A DNA stretch of 64,000 nucleotides from Methanococcoides sp. LMO-2 (lineage in GTDB: Archaea > Halobacteriota > Methanosarcinia > Methanosarcinales > Methanosarcinaceae). The translations under genes were made by a program, and so were the position numbers. Each line of letters opens with the position of its first letter. Position 1 is the stretch's first letter. Positions 1 to 9,266 of the stretch are shown here, one piece after another. Where the stretch lies: assembly GCF_038432375.1 (NCBI RefSeq), contig NZ_JBCAUS010000002.1:496001-560000 (forward strand), given 5' to 3'. The notes under the pieces were generated by a model that saw only the letters and a list, made by a program, of their open reading frames with translations, was not told where the DNA came from and made no database searches.

Positions 1-663
1 ACCGTCGAACCAGTTGATGGCACCACAAAGTGAGATCCTGTCTGGTGTTATTACACAAACATTGGATGGTGCAAATGACTGACAGAGACTGCATCCGTAG
101 AATGTGTCAACATCTTCCTCATGCAGGTCACGGGTCCTGTCGTCCCTTGACTGGTAGACTGCCTTTACAGCGTCCATCTCTTTCTCGATCTCAGCGAGGT
201 CTGTTACATAGACAGCTTCGACCTTCTCAATGAATGGAAGCTCGTTCTTGAAGAGCATCATAACAGCTTTTGCGATCGGTTCAAAGGATGTTAAGCCCTT
301 GGACACAGCATCCTTGCTGACACGAACCCAGACATCATAGCGCTGGTTCAGGTGCATCATACCCTGGATGTAGTTCTGGAAATCGTGGTTCCTACGTTCG
401 ACAATGGACTCGAGGTCTTCTTCCACAAGTTCTCCTGCGATCTTGTAGATCATTGCGAATGGGTGTCTTGAACCTTCTTCCATCTCTGAAAGGTCAGGGC
501 CGATAAGTGTAAACCTACCGTCCTCTACCTCATCCATAGGTGTAGCTCTTACAAGCTCATATCCTTTTGATTTCGGTCCTGAGAGTTCGACGTGCATGCC
601 ATCCTTTCTAATCCTTTCCCCTTCGAACATAGGGGAAATCTCAAAGGGGAATTCTTCTGCCAT
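1..663 (-). CDS. cdhC: Acetyl-CoA decarbonylase/synthase beta subunit (ACS), C-terminus cut by window edge
   Basis: This is the acetyl-CoA synthase subunit of the CODH/ACS complex. It makes or breaks acetyl-CoA from a methyl group, CO and CoA at the nickel A-cluster. Only the first 221 residues are present because the gene runs off the left edge. The start is the ATG at 663-661, preceded by a GGAGG site (complement of cctcc at 671-675). Near residues 192-215 the Cys-rich stretch reading GCSLCQSF, followed by a further Cys and then LCGAINWFDG, matches the A-cluster region of archaeal CdhC. It is the third gene of the cdhA-cdhB-cdhC operon, 62 bases after cdhB. The identification is firm, but the end cannot be judged. 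Confidence 0.95.
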   Translation of the reverse strand, partial: MAEEFPFEISPMFEGERIRKDGMHVELSGPKSKGYELVRATPMDEVEDGRFTLIGPDLSEMEEGSRHPFAMIYKIAGELVEEDLESIVERRNHDFQNYIQGMMHLNQRYDVWVRVSKDAVSKGLTSFEPIAKAVMMLFKNELPFIEKVEAVYVTDLAEIEKEMDAVKAVYQSRDDRTRDLHEEDVDTFYGCSLCQSFAPSNVCVITPDRISLCGAINWFDG

Positions 664-725
664 ATTTTATCCTCCGTTTATGGTCATCTAATTGTTGTAA
701 TGTGATTTATGTAATTTTGTTGGTC

Positions 726-1241
726 TTAGAGATTCTCGATCAATTCATCCAGTGCTTCGATGTGAACCTCAGGGCTGATGTTCCCGAAGGACATGGTAGC
801 GTTCTGGACGTAATGCCTTTCAATTGAAATGGTCTTGAGGCTGGAAAAGCTCTTGAGACCGGAAAGTACCTGGTTGAGATAGTATTTCATATGTCCCAGC
901 ATGATTACGGTATCATACTGCCCTTCGCCGTCAAGTCCATTCCAGTTCGGATCACAAAGGTAGGTTGCCAGTAAATGCACGTTAATGTATTTTGCATTGA
1001 CACCAGAATCCACCATTCCACTGATAGAGTGGCCGGTAGCTGCTACCGGCAAATCTGCTTTCTTTGCAATCTCGATGGTACGCTTCAACAGCTCTTCATC
1101 CTTAAGGATCTGTGATCCTACGATGAAAAGAGGGCGTTTTGCCTTTGAGATCATCTTTCCAGCAACATTTGGCTGTACTGCCTTTGAGGTCTTGCAACCG
1201 TATGTGCAGTGTATCTGAGTGTTCTTAATAACGTCGACCAT
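726..1241 (-). CDS. cdhB: Acetyl-CoA decarbonylase/synthase epsilon subunit
   Basis: This is the small epsilon subunit that binds CdhA in the alpha2-epsilon2 CO dehydrogenase component. It has a DHS-like NAD/FAD-binding fold, although no flavin role can be read from the sequence. The protein is 171 aa, normal for the family. The start is set at the ATG beginning [10 protein letters not shown], because AGGAGG lies 7 bases upstream. An upstream in-frame ATG would give six extra residues and overlap the end of cdhA. It lies 2 bases after the cdhA stop, so the two are surely cotranscribed and probably translationally coupled. Confidence 0.93.
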   Translation of the reverse strand: MVDVIKNTQIHCTYGCKTSKAVQPNVAGKMISKAKRPLFIVGSQILKDEELLKRTIEIAKKADLPVAATGHSISGMVDSGVNAKYINVHLLATYLCDPNWNGLDGEGQYDTVIMLGHMKYYLNQVLSGLKSFSSLKTISIERHYVQNATMSFGNISPEVHIEALDELIENL

Positions 1242-1243
1242 GA

Positions 1244-3652
1244 TTAAGCCTCCTTGCAAAGTCTCTTAAGGTTAGTCGGCTGTGCTGAAACATCGGATTT
1301 CATTGCTGGTCCGGAAAGGATCTTCTTTCTCTTCCAGTCGATCTCCCATCCATGTTCTGCTTCCAGGATCTTCAGCAACTCTTCACGCTTTGCGAGCGGA
1401 AGATCTGTCTCGGTCCTGACAAACTTGTGCCAGTCGTCGGGCATGACACCGAGATATTTCTGGGTAAGCTCAATGTAATGTGTCAGCTTGATCATTCTTC
1501 CCATGTTGTTATCACTTGGGCGGATGCAGCTCTTTGCGAGCATTGGCATCATTTCCTCAACGGTCTCAGCAGTGGTAAGCAGATAGTCCGGAGCTGCCGG
1601 GATTGGCATCTCGCTTCCATCCCTTGCGTCAAAGACCTTCCATTTCTCTTCCTCATATGGCTTTGCGATAAGTGCCCTGCGGTACTTTGAACCATGAGGA
1701 CCGAGGATTACAGGGACACCAAGTCTGTTGCAGCCTGTTCCGATGGAAGCTGCCTTCTGGGAGTATGCACCCCATGCAACACCAACAGCACCAACACGAT
1801 TGAGTGTGTAATCTGCGATCTCCTCGTAGTTACCGGAGATGTTCTTCTGTGCGAAGATAGCTGCGACCTTGATAACAGCACCTGAGATGTGTGAGTTGGA
1901 AACACATGAACCTGTGTTCATCAGGCCACCGCTCCTGAACCTTGATGGATACTGCTCGTAAAGTGTCAGGCCATCCTCGTTCTTGTACATACCGAGGTCC
2001 ATTGCGGAACAACCAGAAACAACAACGATGTAGTTCCTTCTGAGCATCTCATCTGCGATCCTGTAGAGATCCTTTGTTCCGTCAGGATAATTGGAACATC
2101 CGACAAGTGCAACGATACCTGGTGTTGTACCAAGGACAAGGTTGACACCTTCTTCCCTGATCTCAGGATCACTGATAGGTCCTCTTCCTGCACGAACCTT
2201 TCCGACCTCCTCACTGATGAGGCGCTGTGAGCACTTCTCAATGACGTCAACGATGGTGATATCTTTAGGACATGCGAATTCGCAGCGGCCACATGCAATA
2301 CATTTGTCATGAATCCACTCGAACTTTGTCAGGTCACCTTCGCTAAGGTGCGTAAATGCCTCACTGAGAGGGAGGCTGTCAGGACATGCAATTTCACAGG
2401 CACCACAGTGAACACAGGTATCTGCAATTGCCTTAAGGTCCTCTTCTGCAGGAAGTGCTTTGATTCCTTTCTGCTTCCTGATCTCGGACATCATCATCGT
2501 AAGACGTGGTGCAAGTTCTCCAAGCTTCTCATAATCGAACATAAGTGCACCCTTTTCCTTGCCAGTCGTAAGATCTTCAATGATGTCTTCGATATCATCA
2601 TTGGAACGGTCCTTAAGGCCGTACATGACCTTGTCGTTGGTTGTAATGACAGGGATCATGAGCTTGCTTGCCTCTTCAAGGACATCAGCACGGATACACT
2701 GTTCATCGACAACGATAACATCAGGAATACCGGACCTGATGGTCTTAAGCTCCTTTGCAAGGGTACCGACGATCTTTGCCTGTGGAGCTGTCCTGTCCTC
2801 TGCCTTGTAACGGGTCATGTCAAGTGCAGTACAACACAGACCTCCAAGCTCCATTGTATCATTGAGGCCGTTATCTTCCATGTAGTCAATGATATCGGTG
2901 ATCGCTGCGACGTTGTGGCCAATAACGATCAGTGTAGGCTTGGAAGAATCAATGCATCCCATTCCAATATCGGAAAGTGGTGGTTCCTCATCTGCCTTAG
3001 GGAACTCAAGACAGGATATCTGTGCAATATCTGAGATCTCCATACCAACGTGGTCAAGCATACCACCATGAAGTGCCTTTGACTCGAAATCGATCGCTGC
3101 CCCTTCCTGACCCATGTGGACAGCTGCAAGCAACTGAGTAAGCTGCTCCTCAACATAGCTGAGGACATTATCAAGGTCACCGAGTGTCTTTGGCTGGACA
3201 CCTGTGACAAGCTGGACGTTCGGAGCTATGATATTAGTAGCGCCAACATCAAGCGGGTGATCCTTGCCATAAAGACCGATCAGGTGATGAAGAAGGTGTC
3301 TTCCGTGTCCGGAGTGTGCTGCTGCACCTGTGATGACACGAAGCATGAACTCACGTGCATTGTGGCCTGCAAGGTCGATACCACATGCTCCTTCTTTGTT
3401 ACCACTAAGGTCACAAGGTCCGAAAGTACAGTAACAACACTGGTCACACATTGGAGTATAGACAGCATTGTACCTGTCAAGAATATTATGATCCCAATCT
3501 CTTAGTGTTGAGACATTGGGCTTAACAGTAGGCCCAAGCTCAACATCACTGCTTTCTGCTTCTTTTTCAATAGCACCTACAATGTTGTTGATGGTGATCT
3601 GAACATTTTCGAGGTCGTCGATAGAAAAACTACCTGTAGTTAGCTCACTCAT
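1244..3652 (-). CDS. cdhA: Acetyl-CoA decarbonylase/synthase alpha subunit (Ni-CO dehydrogenase)
   Basis: This 802-aa subunit is the Ni-Fe CO dehydrogenase that oxidises CO or reduces CO2 at the C-cluster. The N-terminal motif with [12 protein letters not shown] and a later Cys (about residues 69-90) holds the B/D-type clusters. Two ferredoxin-like motifs, [12 protein letters not shown] (about 413) and [12 protein letters not shown] (about 450), are typical of the archaeal alpha subunit and absent from simple bacterial CODHs. Later Cys residues ([19 protein letters not shown]) fit the C-cluster. The start is MSELTTG, with GGAGGAGAG 8 bases upstream; the longer in-frame ATG upstream lacks a site. 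It is the first gene of the operon, with a long AT-rich leader region. Confidence 0.96.
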   Translation of the reverse strand: MSELTTGSFSIDDLENVQITINNIVGAIEKEAESSDVELGPTVKPNVSTLRDWDHNILDRYNAVYTPMCDQCCYCTFGPCDLSGNKEGACGIDLAGHNAREFMLRVITGAAAHSGHGRHLLHHLIGLYGKDHPLDVGATNIIAPNVQLVTGVQPKTLGDLDNVLSYVEEQLTQLLAAVHMGQEGAAIDFESKALHGGMLDHVGMEISDIAQISCLEFPKADEEPPLSDIGMGCIDSSKPTLIVIGHNVAAITDIIDYMEDNGLNDTMELGGLCCTALDMTRYKAEDRTAPQAKIVGTLAKELKTIRSGIPDVIVVDEQCIRADVLEEASKLMIPVITTNDKVMYGLKDRSNDDIEDIIEDLTTGKEKGALMFDYEKLGELAPRLTMMMSEIRKQKGIKALPAEEDLKAIADTCVHCGACEIACPDSLPLSEAFTHLSEGDLTKFEWIHDKCIACGRCEFACPKDITIVDVIEKCSQRLISEEVGKVRAGRGPISDPEIREEGVNLVLGTTPGIVALVGCSNYPDGTKDLYRIADEMLRRNYIVVVSGCSAMDLGMYKNEDGLTLYEQYPSRFRSGGLMNTGSCVSNSHISGAVIKVAAIFAQKNISGNYEEIADYTLNRVGAVGVAWGAYSQKAASIGTGCNRLGVPVILGPHGSKYRRALIAKPYEEEKWKVFDARDGSEMPIPAAPDYLLTTAETVEEMMPMLAKSCIRPSDNNMGRMIKLTHYIELTQKYLGVMPDDWHKFVRTETDLPLAKREELLKILEAEHGWEIDWKRKKILSGPAMKSDVSAQPTNLKRLCKEA

Positions 3653-4038
3653 ATGTTTTCTCTCCTCCTGGATTGAACATTTCATAGTTTAAATGATTAT
3701 ATAGACTATTTCCCACGGGTGTTACGAATTAAATAAAACGTAATAACTGACGTACAGTCTTTGCAATGTTGGATGTAGTATGTATATCACGTATATAAGC
3801 GTTTCGACTATTTATCATGATTATACTAGATAATTCTTTTGTGAGTTTACACCGTTACAGAATATAAAAACACAATGCTAAGGCGACATAATATACAAAA
3901 TCATGACACACTGTAACATAAGTAACGATGTTAACAATCTAACCATTAACAAAATGATAGATTTCGCCAAATATAACACATTGAAGACAAAGTACCAGAC
4001 AATTCTCTATAAATTCATTTTTTAAAAGCTATTTGCCA
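3653..4038. promoter_or_regulatory. Divergent intergenic region: cdh leader/promoter and rhomboid promoter
   Basis: This 386-base AT-rich gap separates cdhA (minus) from the rhomboid gene (plus). On the minus strand the best TATA box is CTTATATACG at about 3792-3802, which would put the transcript start near 3770 and give a leader of roughly 120 nt. A longer leader, as known for cdh operons of Methanosarcina, cannot be excluded. On the plus strand CTATAAAT at about 4007-4014 would start transcription near 4035. No other gene is visible. Confidence 0.55.
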
Positions 4039-5025
4039 ATGAGCAGTTTGTCAAAAATCATATATCAGAAATCATTTTATTTGATAGCAGATATTGACAT
4101 AATGGATCGAAATAATGTTATTTCCGATCGGGAGGATACATTGGACAATAAATGCTGGATATGTGGCAAGCAGGAACCCATGATGTTCACCTGCCGTCAT
4201 TGTGGCAAAACGTTCTGCTCAGATCACCGACTTCCTGAGAGACACGCCTGCGAGGGCCTTGAACGAGGTGCAGGATATTCTTCAGGGACCTCAGGAACTT
4301 CAGGTAACTACAACAGGACATACACTGGCGGCCAGTCATACGGTCCGGAAGTGGATGAGGCCATTAAGAACATGATGAAAGATGCAGCAAAGACTGCTGC
4401 AAAAGGAGCTGCCACAGGTGCGGTTTACCGAACAAGGTCATCGATATCGACAAGTCCTTCAATGGCAATAATATTCATCTGCATAATATCATTCTTCCTG
4501 GAACTTATACCGGGTTACGTGGAACTATTCCAACTGGTCCCGAGCATGATCTTCGCAAGACCATGGACAATGATCACACATATGTTCCTGCATGGTGGCT
4601 TTGGACACATCTTTTTTAACATGCTTGTCTTGTTCTTCTTCGGAAGGGAACTTGAAAGACGCATAGGAAAGGACATGTTCCTCTATGTTTACTTCATATC
4701 AGGCATAGTAGCAGCTCTTGGATATGCACTTACCAGCAATACCGGATTACCTATGATCGGAGCCAGTGGTGCCATCATGGGAGTTTTCGCAACGCTCACA
4801 GTGTTGGCACCTGAAATGCAGGTCTATGTATATTTCATACCAATGCGGATCAAGTATGCGCTCCTGCTCTTTGCACTACTCGATTTTGCGCTGATAGGAG
4901 CAAACGACATGGTCGCCCATACTGCACACCTAAGTGGAGTTCTTGTGGGCCTTTACATGGGATTCAGGATCAAAAGCTCTGGTAAACAGCGCAGGAGAAC
5001 AGGGTACGATACGCGAAGGTGGTGA
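4039..5025 (+). CDS. Rhomboid-family intramembrane serine protease with N-terminal AN1-type zinc finger
   Basis: This is a predicted membrane protease of about 328 aa. Residues about 37-70 hold a zinc finger of AN1 type (CWICGK, CRHCGKTFC, DHRLPERHAC). A Gly/Ser/Thr-rich linker follows, then about six hydrophobic segments with the rhomboid motifs: HMFLHGGFGHIFFNM, the catalytic serine in GASGAIMG and the partner histidine in HTAHLSG. The TATA box at about 4007-4014 puts the transcript start next to the ATG at 4039 and no ribosome site is visible, so leaderless translation from 4039 is likely. ATG 4102 is an alternative that keeps the zinc finger. The stop overlaps the start of the next gene. 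The substrate is unknown. Confidence 0.85.
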   Translation: MSSLSKIIYQKSFYLIADIDIMDRNNVISDREDTLDNKCWICGKQEPMMFTCRHCGKTFCSDHRLPERHACEGLERGAGYSSGTSGTSGNYNRTYTGGQSYGPEVDEAIKNMMKDAAKTAAKGAATGAVYRTRSSISTSPSMAIIFICIISFFLELIPGYVELFQLVPSMIFARPWTMITHMFLHGGFGHIFFNMLVLFFFGRELERRIGKDMFLYVYFISGIVAALGYALTSNTGLPMIGASGAIMGVFATLTVLAPEMQVYVYFIPMRIKYALLLFALLDFALIGANDMVAHTAHLSGVLVGLYMGFRIKSSGKQRRRTGYDTRRW

Positions 5026-5441
5026 AACTGAAAGTTAACAACTCCCACCTTGCAAGATATCGCCCAAGACCAGAAGAAGGGGAAGAGATCCCCATACAGT
5101 TCATTGAAATGGAAGAGAGGGTCGCAGGATGGTCACCTGAACTTAAAAAGACCATCTACCTTACAGCGCCATGCAATTATGATCCCGACAAGCTCAAGCG
5201 TGTGCGCGAGGTCTTCCTCCTCAAAGTATACAACTGGTTTCTGGATGGGATCAGCATAATAGAACTGTCACACACAGAGCGGATCCAGTTCGAAGACGTT
5301 CTGAACGACTTCCTCCTGTACGGAGGAGAATTGCGTTACACAAGAATAAAAAAGGGGAAAAGAAACATAAATCACTTCAGGCTTGAAGACAAAAATATTG
5401 AAGTGCGTGCGAAAAAAAGTACCCTGAAAGAGATATTATGA
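5019..5441 (+). CDS. Conserved hypothetical protein, 140 aa, coupled to the rhomboid gene
   Basis: I do not recognise this family. It is a soluble, charged protein with no membrane segment, no Cys cluster and no obvious catalytic motif; aromatic and basic residues are frequent. It starts with GTG (5019, or GTG 5022), overlapping the rhomboid stop by 7 bases, with a weak GAAGG upstream. The overlap argues for translational coupling and cotranscription with the rhomboid protease. The reading frame is long and its codon use resembles its neighbours, so I consider it a real gene. The function is unknown. Confidence 0.7.
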   Translation: MVKLKVNNSHLARYRPRPEEGEEIPIQFIEMEERVAGWSPELKKTIYLTAPCNYDPDKLKRVREVFLLKVYNWFLDGISIIELSHTERIQFEDVLNDFLLYGGELRYTRIKKGKRNINHFRLEDKNIEVRAKKSTLKEIL

Positions 5442-5694
5442 GACTCTGCTTTTCATAAATTTAGCATATCGTAAAGTACGTATTGTGCCTTTCAACAGAA
5501 CACATCAGGAATAAATGGGTAACAGAATCAAGCGGAGATACTAAATAATATATGCTCATTTCTTAAAAGGAAGGGTTAGAGGGGAGCCACAACATAGATA
5601 ATTCACTTGTGATCAGTTCATGAACGCTTCATATAAGAAACATAATAATTATAATTCATAAGGATATATTATAATAATAAAATTTGAGGGAAGC

Positions 5695-6240
5695 ATGCAG
5701 AACGTTAAAACTGGATTCAATTCCATTGTCAAGTATCTTAGTACAAAAAAGGAAACCGACAGGAGACGCATAGGGCTTCTTGTTGATGGCCCTAACGTAC
5801 TGCGAAAAGAGTTTAATGTAAACCTTGAAGAGATACGTGATGTATTAAAGGAATATGGCAATGTAAAGATAGGAAGGGTTTTCCTGAACCAGTATGCATC
5901 AGATAAACTGGTAGAAGCAATAGAGAACAATGGTTTTGAGCCTATAATTTGCTCCAGTGATGTTGATGTTCGTCTTGCAGTGGAAGGAATGGAACTGGTA
6001 TACAACCCAACCATTGATACAATAGCACTGGTTACAAGAGATGCTGATTTTAAGCCACTTCTAACCAAGGCCAACGAACATGGCAAAGAGACCATAATCT
6101 TTGGTGTTGAACCCGGATTCTCAACCGCCCTCCGTAATTCTTCTGACTATGTTGTAATACTTGACAACAATCAGATGAACTATTATGAAGAGGAAGAGAA
6201 CGATAGGTCACATGTTCTCAGGACATCCACAACAATTTGA
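5695..6240 (+). CDS. NYN-domain protein (TIGR00288/LabA-like, PIN-fold predicted nuclease)
   Basis: This 181-aa protein has the NYN fold, a PIN-like nuclease domain. The conserved acidic positions are visible in LLVDGPNVLRKEF (residue about 30), SSDVDVRLAVEG (about 97) and VTRDADFKPLL (about 120). Such proteins are predicted to cut RNA, but members of this archaeal subfamily are untested to my knowledge. The start ATG has GAGGGA 3 bases upstream. An AT-rich promoter region precedes it and a strong hairpin/oligo-T terminator follows, so it is monocistronic. Confidence 0.85.
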   Translation: MQNVKTGFNSIVKYLSTKKETDRRRIGLLVDGPNVLRKEFNVNLEEIRDVLKEYGNVKIGRVFLNQYASDKLVEAIENNGFEPIICSSDVDVRLAVEGMELVYNPTIDTIALVTRDADFKPLLTKANEHGKETIIFGVEPGFSTALRNSSDYVVILDNNQMNYYEEEENDRSHVLRTSTTI

Positions 6241-6266
6241 ATTCTAAAAACATATAAAACTATTTT

Positions 6267-6329
6267 CTGCATGCAAATGATATGCATGCAGTCACAGAAC
6301 AATACCTTACATTAGTTCTGTTTTTTTTT
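6267..6329 (+). terminator. Terminator after the NYN gene, with a second upstream hairpin
   Basis: A 9-bp inverted repeat CTGCATGCA/TGCATGCAG (6267-6291) is followed by ACAGAAC (6294-6300) pairing with GTTCTGT (6315-6321) and nine T residues (6321-6329). It stands between convergent genes and ends the plus-strand transcript. Confidence 0.75.
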
Positions 6330-6352
6330 GATTGGAACTTGTTCCTGAAAAA

Positions 6353-7531
6353 TTATTCCTGATGCGACTGTACCATCTGTATAAGAGACTCAAGCCTATC
6401 ACGAGATAAGCCTTTTTTGACTTCCGTACAGTTCTTTACTTTTCCAATGAGAGTACAAAGCTCATCGTGATCCAGATGATAGCCGAGGTCCTCCACAATA
6501 CCCCTGAGGGCCTTCTTTCCAGTATGCTTGCCTACTATCAGGTTACGCTTCCCACCAACCATCTCAGGACTAAAAAGCTCATAGGTACGTGGCTCTTCGA
6601 GGATCGCCATTACATGAATACCGGACTCATGAGTGAAAGCATGCTTGCCAACTACTGACTTGTTCACAGCAATAGGCAATCCGGAATATTCCTGAAGCTT
6701 ACCTGAAATTGCAGTAAGTTTTGTGGTATCATACCTGTCAATGCCATGCTGTACCCTTAAGGCAACCAGAAGCTCTTCAAGAGAGGCATTACCTGCCCTT
6801 TCACCAATTCCATTGACCGTGGTATGCAGTTGCTTTGCTCCGGCCTCTGCAGCTACAAGGGTATTTGCGGTTGCCATCCCCAGGTCATCGTGGCAGTGGA
6901 TACAGATCGGAGTATTAACGACCTTCTTGATCTCAGATACCAGATAATGAGTAGTGGCAGGACTTAAGATACCAATTGTGTCTGCAATGCTTACGTAATC
7001 AACTTTATATTCCTCTGCTGCGAGGAATGCTTTTTTGAGAGTTTCCACGTCAGTCCGGGTACCATCCTCTGCTGCGAACCTTACCTTAAGGCCATGGTCC
7101 TTTGCATGTTCGATAGCACCCATTGCACAACTGAAAACATCTGCACAGCTCTTATGGTACTTGAACTTCAAATGAAGGTCTGACATTGCAATAAAGATGC
7201 TGACAATATCAACATCACAATCTATTGCTGCATCAACATCACTTATGACAGAGCGTGCAAGACAACAGATGTTCGAGTCCAGTCCCATATTGCTGATCTC
7301 TTTAACGATCTCTTTCTCAGAACTGGAGACAACAGGAAATCCGGCTTCGATGACCTCAACACCTATAGCATCCAGCTCACGTGCAAGATCGAATTTTTCC
7401 TCCATTGTGAAAGCTACACCAGGTGTCTGCTCACCATCCCTTAATGTCACATCACATATCTCGATGTCAAGGGGTTTCATATCGAGGAAGCTCATAAGTT
7501 CATTTCTGGAATAATCATCAGTATTAGACAT
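6353..7531 (-). CDS. aksA: Homocitrate synthase-family protein (AksA, coenzyme B pathway)
   Basis: This enzyme condenses acetyl-CoA with 2-oxoglutarate to homocitrate. In methanogens that is the first step toward the 2-oxosuberate chain of coenzyme B. The 392-aa protein has the IPMS/homocitrate synthase motifs: DVTLRDGEQTPGVAF near the N-terminus, the metal-binding HCHDD, the GIGERAGNA motif, and VGKHAFTHESGIH in the linker. Leucine feedback domains of true isopropylmalate synthases are absent, which favours AksA, though citramalate or isopropylmalate activity cannot be excluded. The start is the ATG at 7531 (GGGA upstream). A GTG 15 bases earlier would lie right at the transcript start predicted from the TATA box at about 7563-7575. 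Confidence 0.85.
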   Translation of the reverse strand: MSNTDDYSRNELMSFLDMKPLDIEICDVTLRDGEQTPGVAFTMEEKFDLARELDAIGVEVIEAGFPVVSSSEKEIVKEISNMGLDSNICCLARSVISDVDAAIDCDVDIVSIFIAMSDLHLKFKYHKSCADVFSCAMGAIEHAKDHGLKVRFAAEDGTRTDVETLKKAFLAAEEYKVDYVSIADTIGILSPATTHYLVSEIKKVVNTPICIHCHDDLGMATANTLVAAEAGAKQLHTTVNGIGERAGNASLEELLVALRVQHGIDRYDTTKLTAISGKLQEYSGLPIAVNKSVVGKHAFTHESGIHVMAILEEPRTYELFSPEMVGGKRNLIVGKHTGKKALRGIVEDLGYHLDHDELCTLIGKVKNCTEVKKGLSRDRLESLIQMVQSHQE

Positions 7532-7600
7532 AGTATTGATTCCCACTGGTTGTTCGAGAAAGCAATATATAAATATGTAGGTTTTGAACCTGATATTCGG

Positions 7601-8437
7601 TTACCTGAGCTTGCTCTGCACCCTCTCATAGAAACCGCTTGCAGAGGTTTCCACAAATCTTGCAGGGAAATTGGACCTTGTCAATGTGACAACATCATTT
7701 TCCTGTATCGTATGGGTATACTGACCATCGACAACAAGCGCCGCTTCCTTTTCCGGAATGATCATCTCTACCTTGATGAGACTTTCTGCAGGCACCACCC
7801 ACGGCCTTGAGGACAACTTGAACGGTGCCAGAGGCACGATCAGAGTAGCATTGACGTTCGGGTCAATGATCGGCCCTCCTGCGCTCATTGCATAAGCAGT
7901 TGAGCCGGTAGGGGTTGCGATAACAACACCATCAGCACGGACATCCTCCACTTCGCGGTCATCGATGGTTATCCTGAAGGTCAGTATCTTTGCAGGCCTT
8001 GCAGTTGTAAGCACGACCTCATTGGTTGCCGGAGGTATCCTTTCCCCGTTAAGTTTAACGTTAAGCCGGGAACGTTCTGTATACTTGAAGCCCTGCAGCG
8101 CTTCCCCGATGGCCTTAATAGCATCCGCTGGATTCACATCAACAAGGAATCCAAGAGTTCCCATGTTTATTCCCAATATCGGAAGCGGATCATCCATACG
8201 GGCAATAGTGCGAAGTACAGTACCATCGCCGCCCACCGAGATAAGAAGTTCAACGCCTTTGTCCCTCATCTCTTCTATAGCGATGACCTCCACATCCTGC
8301 AGGTCCAGGGGGTCAGCTGTGTTAGAAGTAACAGCAATATCGACCTGAGACTTGAAATGTTCAACGATATCCCGGACCATATCAAGTGCATCCTCATGGT
8401 CACATCTTGATACGATCCCGATCTTTTTGATGGTCAT
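7601..8437 (-). CDS. nadK: NAD kinase
   Basis: This enzyme phosphorylates NAD+ to NADP+ using ATP or polyphosphate. The 278-aa protein carries the family motifs GGDGTVLRT (residue about 69) and ATPTGSTAYAMSAGGPI (about 175-190), including the conserved Asp of GGDG. The start ATG 8437 has AGGAGGT 4 bases upstream. This site lies within the last codons and stop of the preceding phosphatase gene, so the two are translationally coupled. The same pairing is common in Methanosarcinales. Confidence 0.95.
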   Translation of the reverse strand: MTIKKIGIVSRCDHEDALDMVRDIVEHFKSQVDIAVTSNTADPLDLQDVEVIAIEEMRDKGVELLISVGGDGTVLRTIARMDDPLPILGINMGTLGFLVDVNPADAIKAIGEALQGFKYTERSRLNVKLNGERIPPATNEVVLTTARPAKILTFRITIDDREVEDVRADGVVIATPTGSTAYAMSAGGPIIDPNVNATLIVPLAPFKLSSRPWVVPAESLIKVEMIIPEKEAALVVDGQYTHTIQENDVVTLTRSNFPARFVETSASGFYERVQSKLR

Positions 8438-8439
8438 AA

Positions 8440-9240
8440 TTACCTCCTAATAAGCTTCAATATATCAGAATGCGCATGTCCGTTCGAAGCTACCATATAA
8501 AATGGATTTATCACACTGCCCTTTAATTTAAGCGGCCCACCCTCACCATCAGTAACTTTACCTCCGGCTTCTTCTATGATCAATTTACCGGCGGCAACAT
8601 CCACAAGACGCAGGGAGCCGCGTACATCAACGAATGCATCGGTCCGGCCTGCTGCCACATAACATAGTTCAAGGGCCACACTTCCAAATATCCGGATCCT
8701 TCTAACAGCCTTGCAAAGGCTCACTGTCCGTTCCACATGCCTGCGATATCCATACAGGCTCACACAGAAACTATGCAGCACAGAATTTCCGGAAGGAGTG
8801 ATCTTTTTACCATTGAAATATGCACCATTCCCCAGCCCTGCATGGAATGTATCACCATTTGCAAGGTTTCTCACATATCCAAAATAAAAAGAGGATACGT
8901 CCGGTTCGCCAATTGCAATGGAAATACTGTAAACAGGAATACCGTTGGCCACATTATAGGTACCATCAAGCGGATCCAGAACGATGGAAAATTCAGGATC
9001 CTCGCCCAGTTTGACCTCTCCGAACTCCTCAGTGAGGATCCTCATGGAGCGGCCATCTTCACGAAGGACATCAAGAATCGCCTGTTCAGAAACATCATCA
9101 ATAAGCTTGGTGTCCGTACCATCGGCACCCACATAGACCGTTTCGAAGGCCTCAGAAGTATCTACAAGCTCAGAGATCGCTTTTGAAGCTGCATCTGCGA
9201 GACGGTCGCAGAATTCCAGTGCCTCCGGGAAGGATATCAT
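8440..9240 (-). CDS. Inositol monophosphatase/fructose-1,6-bisphosphatase family protein
   Basis: This is a lithium-sensitive-type phosphatase of 266 aa, of the archaeal bifunctional IMPase/class IV FBPase type. It is expected to hydrolyse inositol-1-phosphate and/or fructose-1,6-bisphosphate (gluconeogenesis, lipid inositol supply). The metal-site motifs are TEEFGE (about residue 69), LDPLDGTYN (about 87) and VDVAAGKLIIEEAGG (about 210). No clear ribosome site precedes the ATG. It is followed at once by nadK and preceded, 26 bases away, by the GAPDH gene, so a gap-IMPase-nadK operon is likely. Which substrate dominates cannot be read from the sequence. Confidence 0.88.
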   Translation of the reverse strand: MISFPEALEFCDRLADAASKAISELVDTSEAFETVYVGADGTDTKLIDDVSEQAILDVLREDGRSMRILTEEFGEVKLGEDPEFSIVLDPLDGTYNVANGIPVYSISIAIGEPDVSSFYFGYVRNLANGDTFHAGLGNGAYFNGKKITPSGNSVLHSFCVSLYGYRRHVERTVSLCKAVRRIRIFGSVALELCYVAAGRTDAFVDVRGSLRLVDVAAGKLIIEEAGGKVTDGEGGPLKLKGSVINPFYMVASNGHAHSDILKLIRR

Positions 9241-9266
9241 ATTCAGATGGAAAAATAATGGGCAGA

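Noticed and set aside
2309-3034. 241-codon open frame on the plus strand
   Set aside because: It lies wholly inside cdhA on the other strand; the protein has no family features and no ribosome site.
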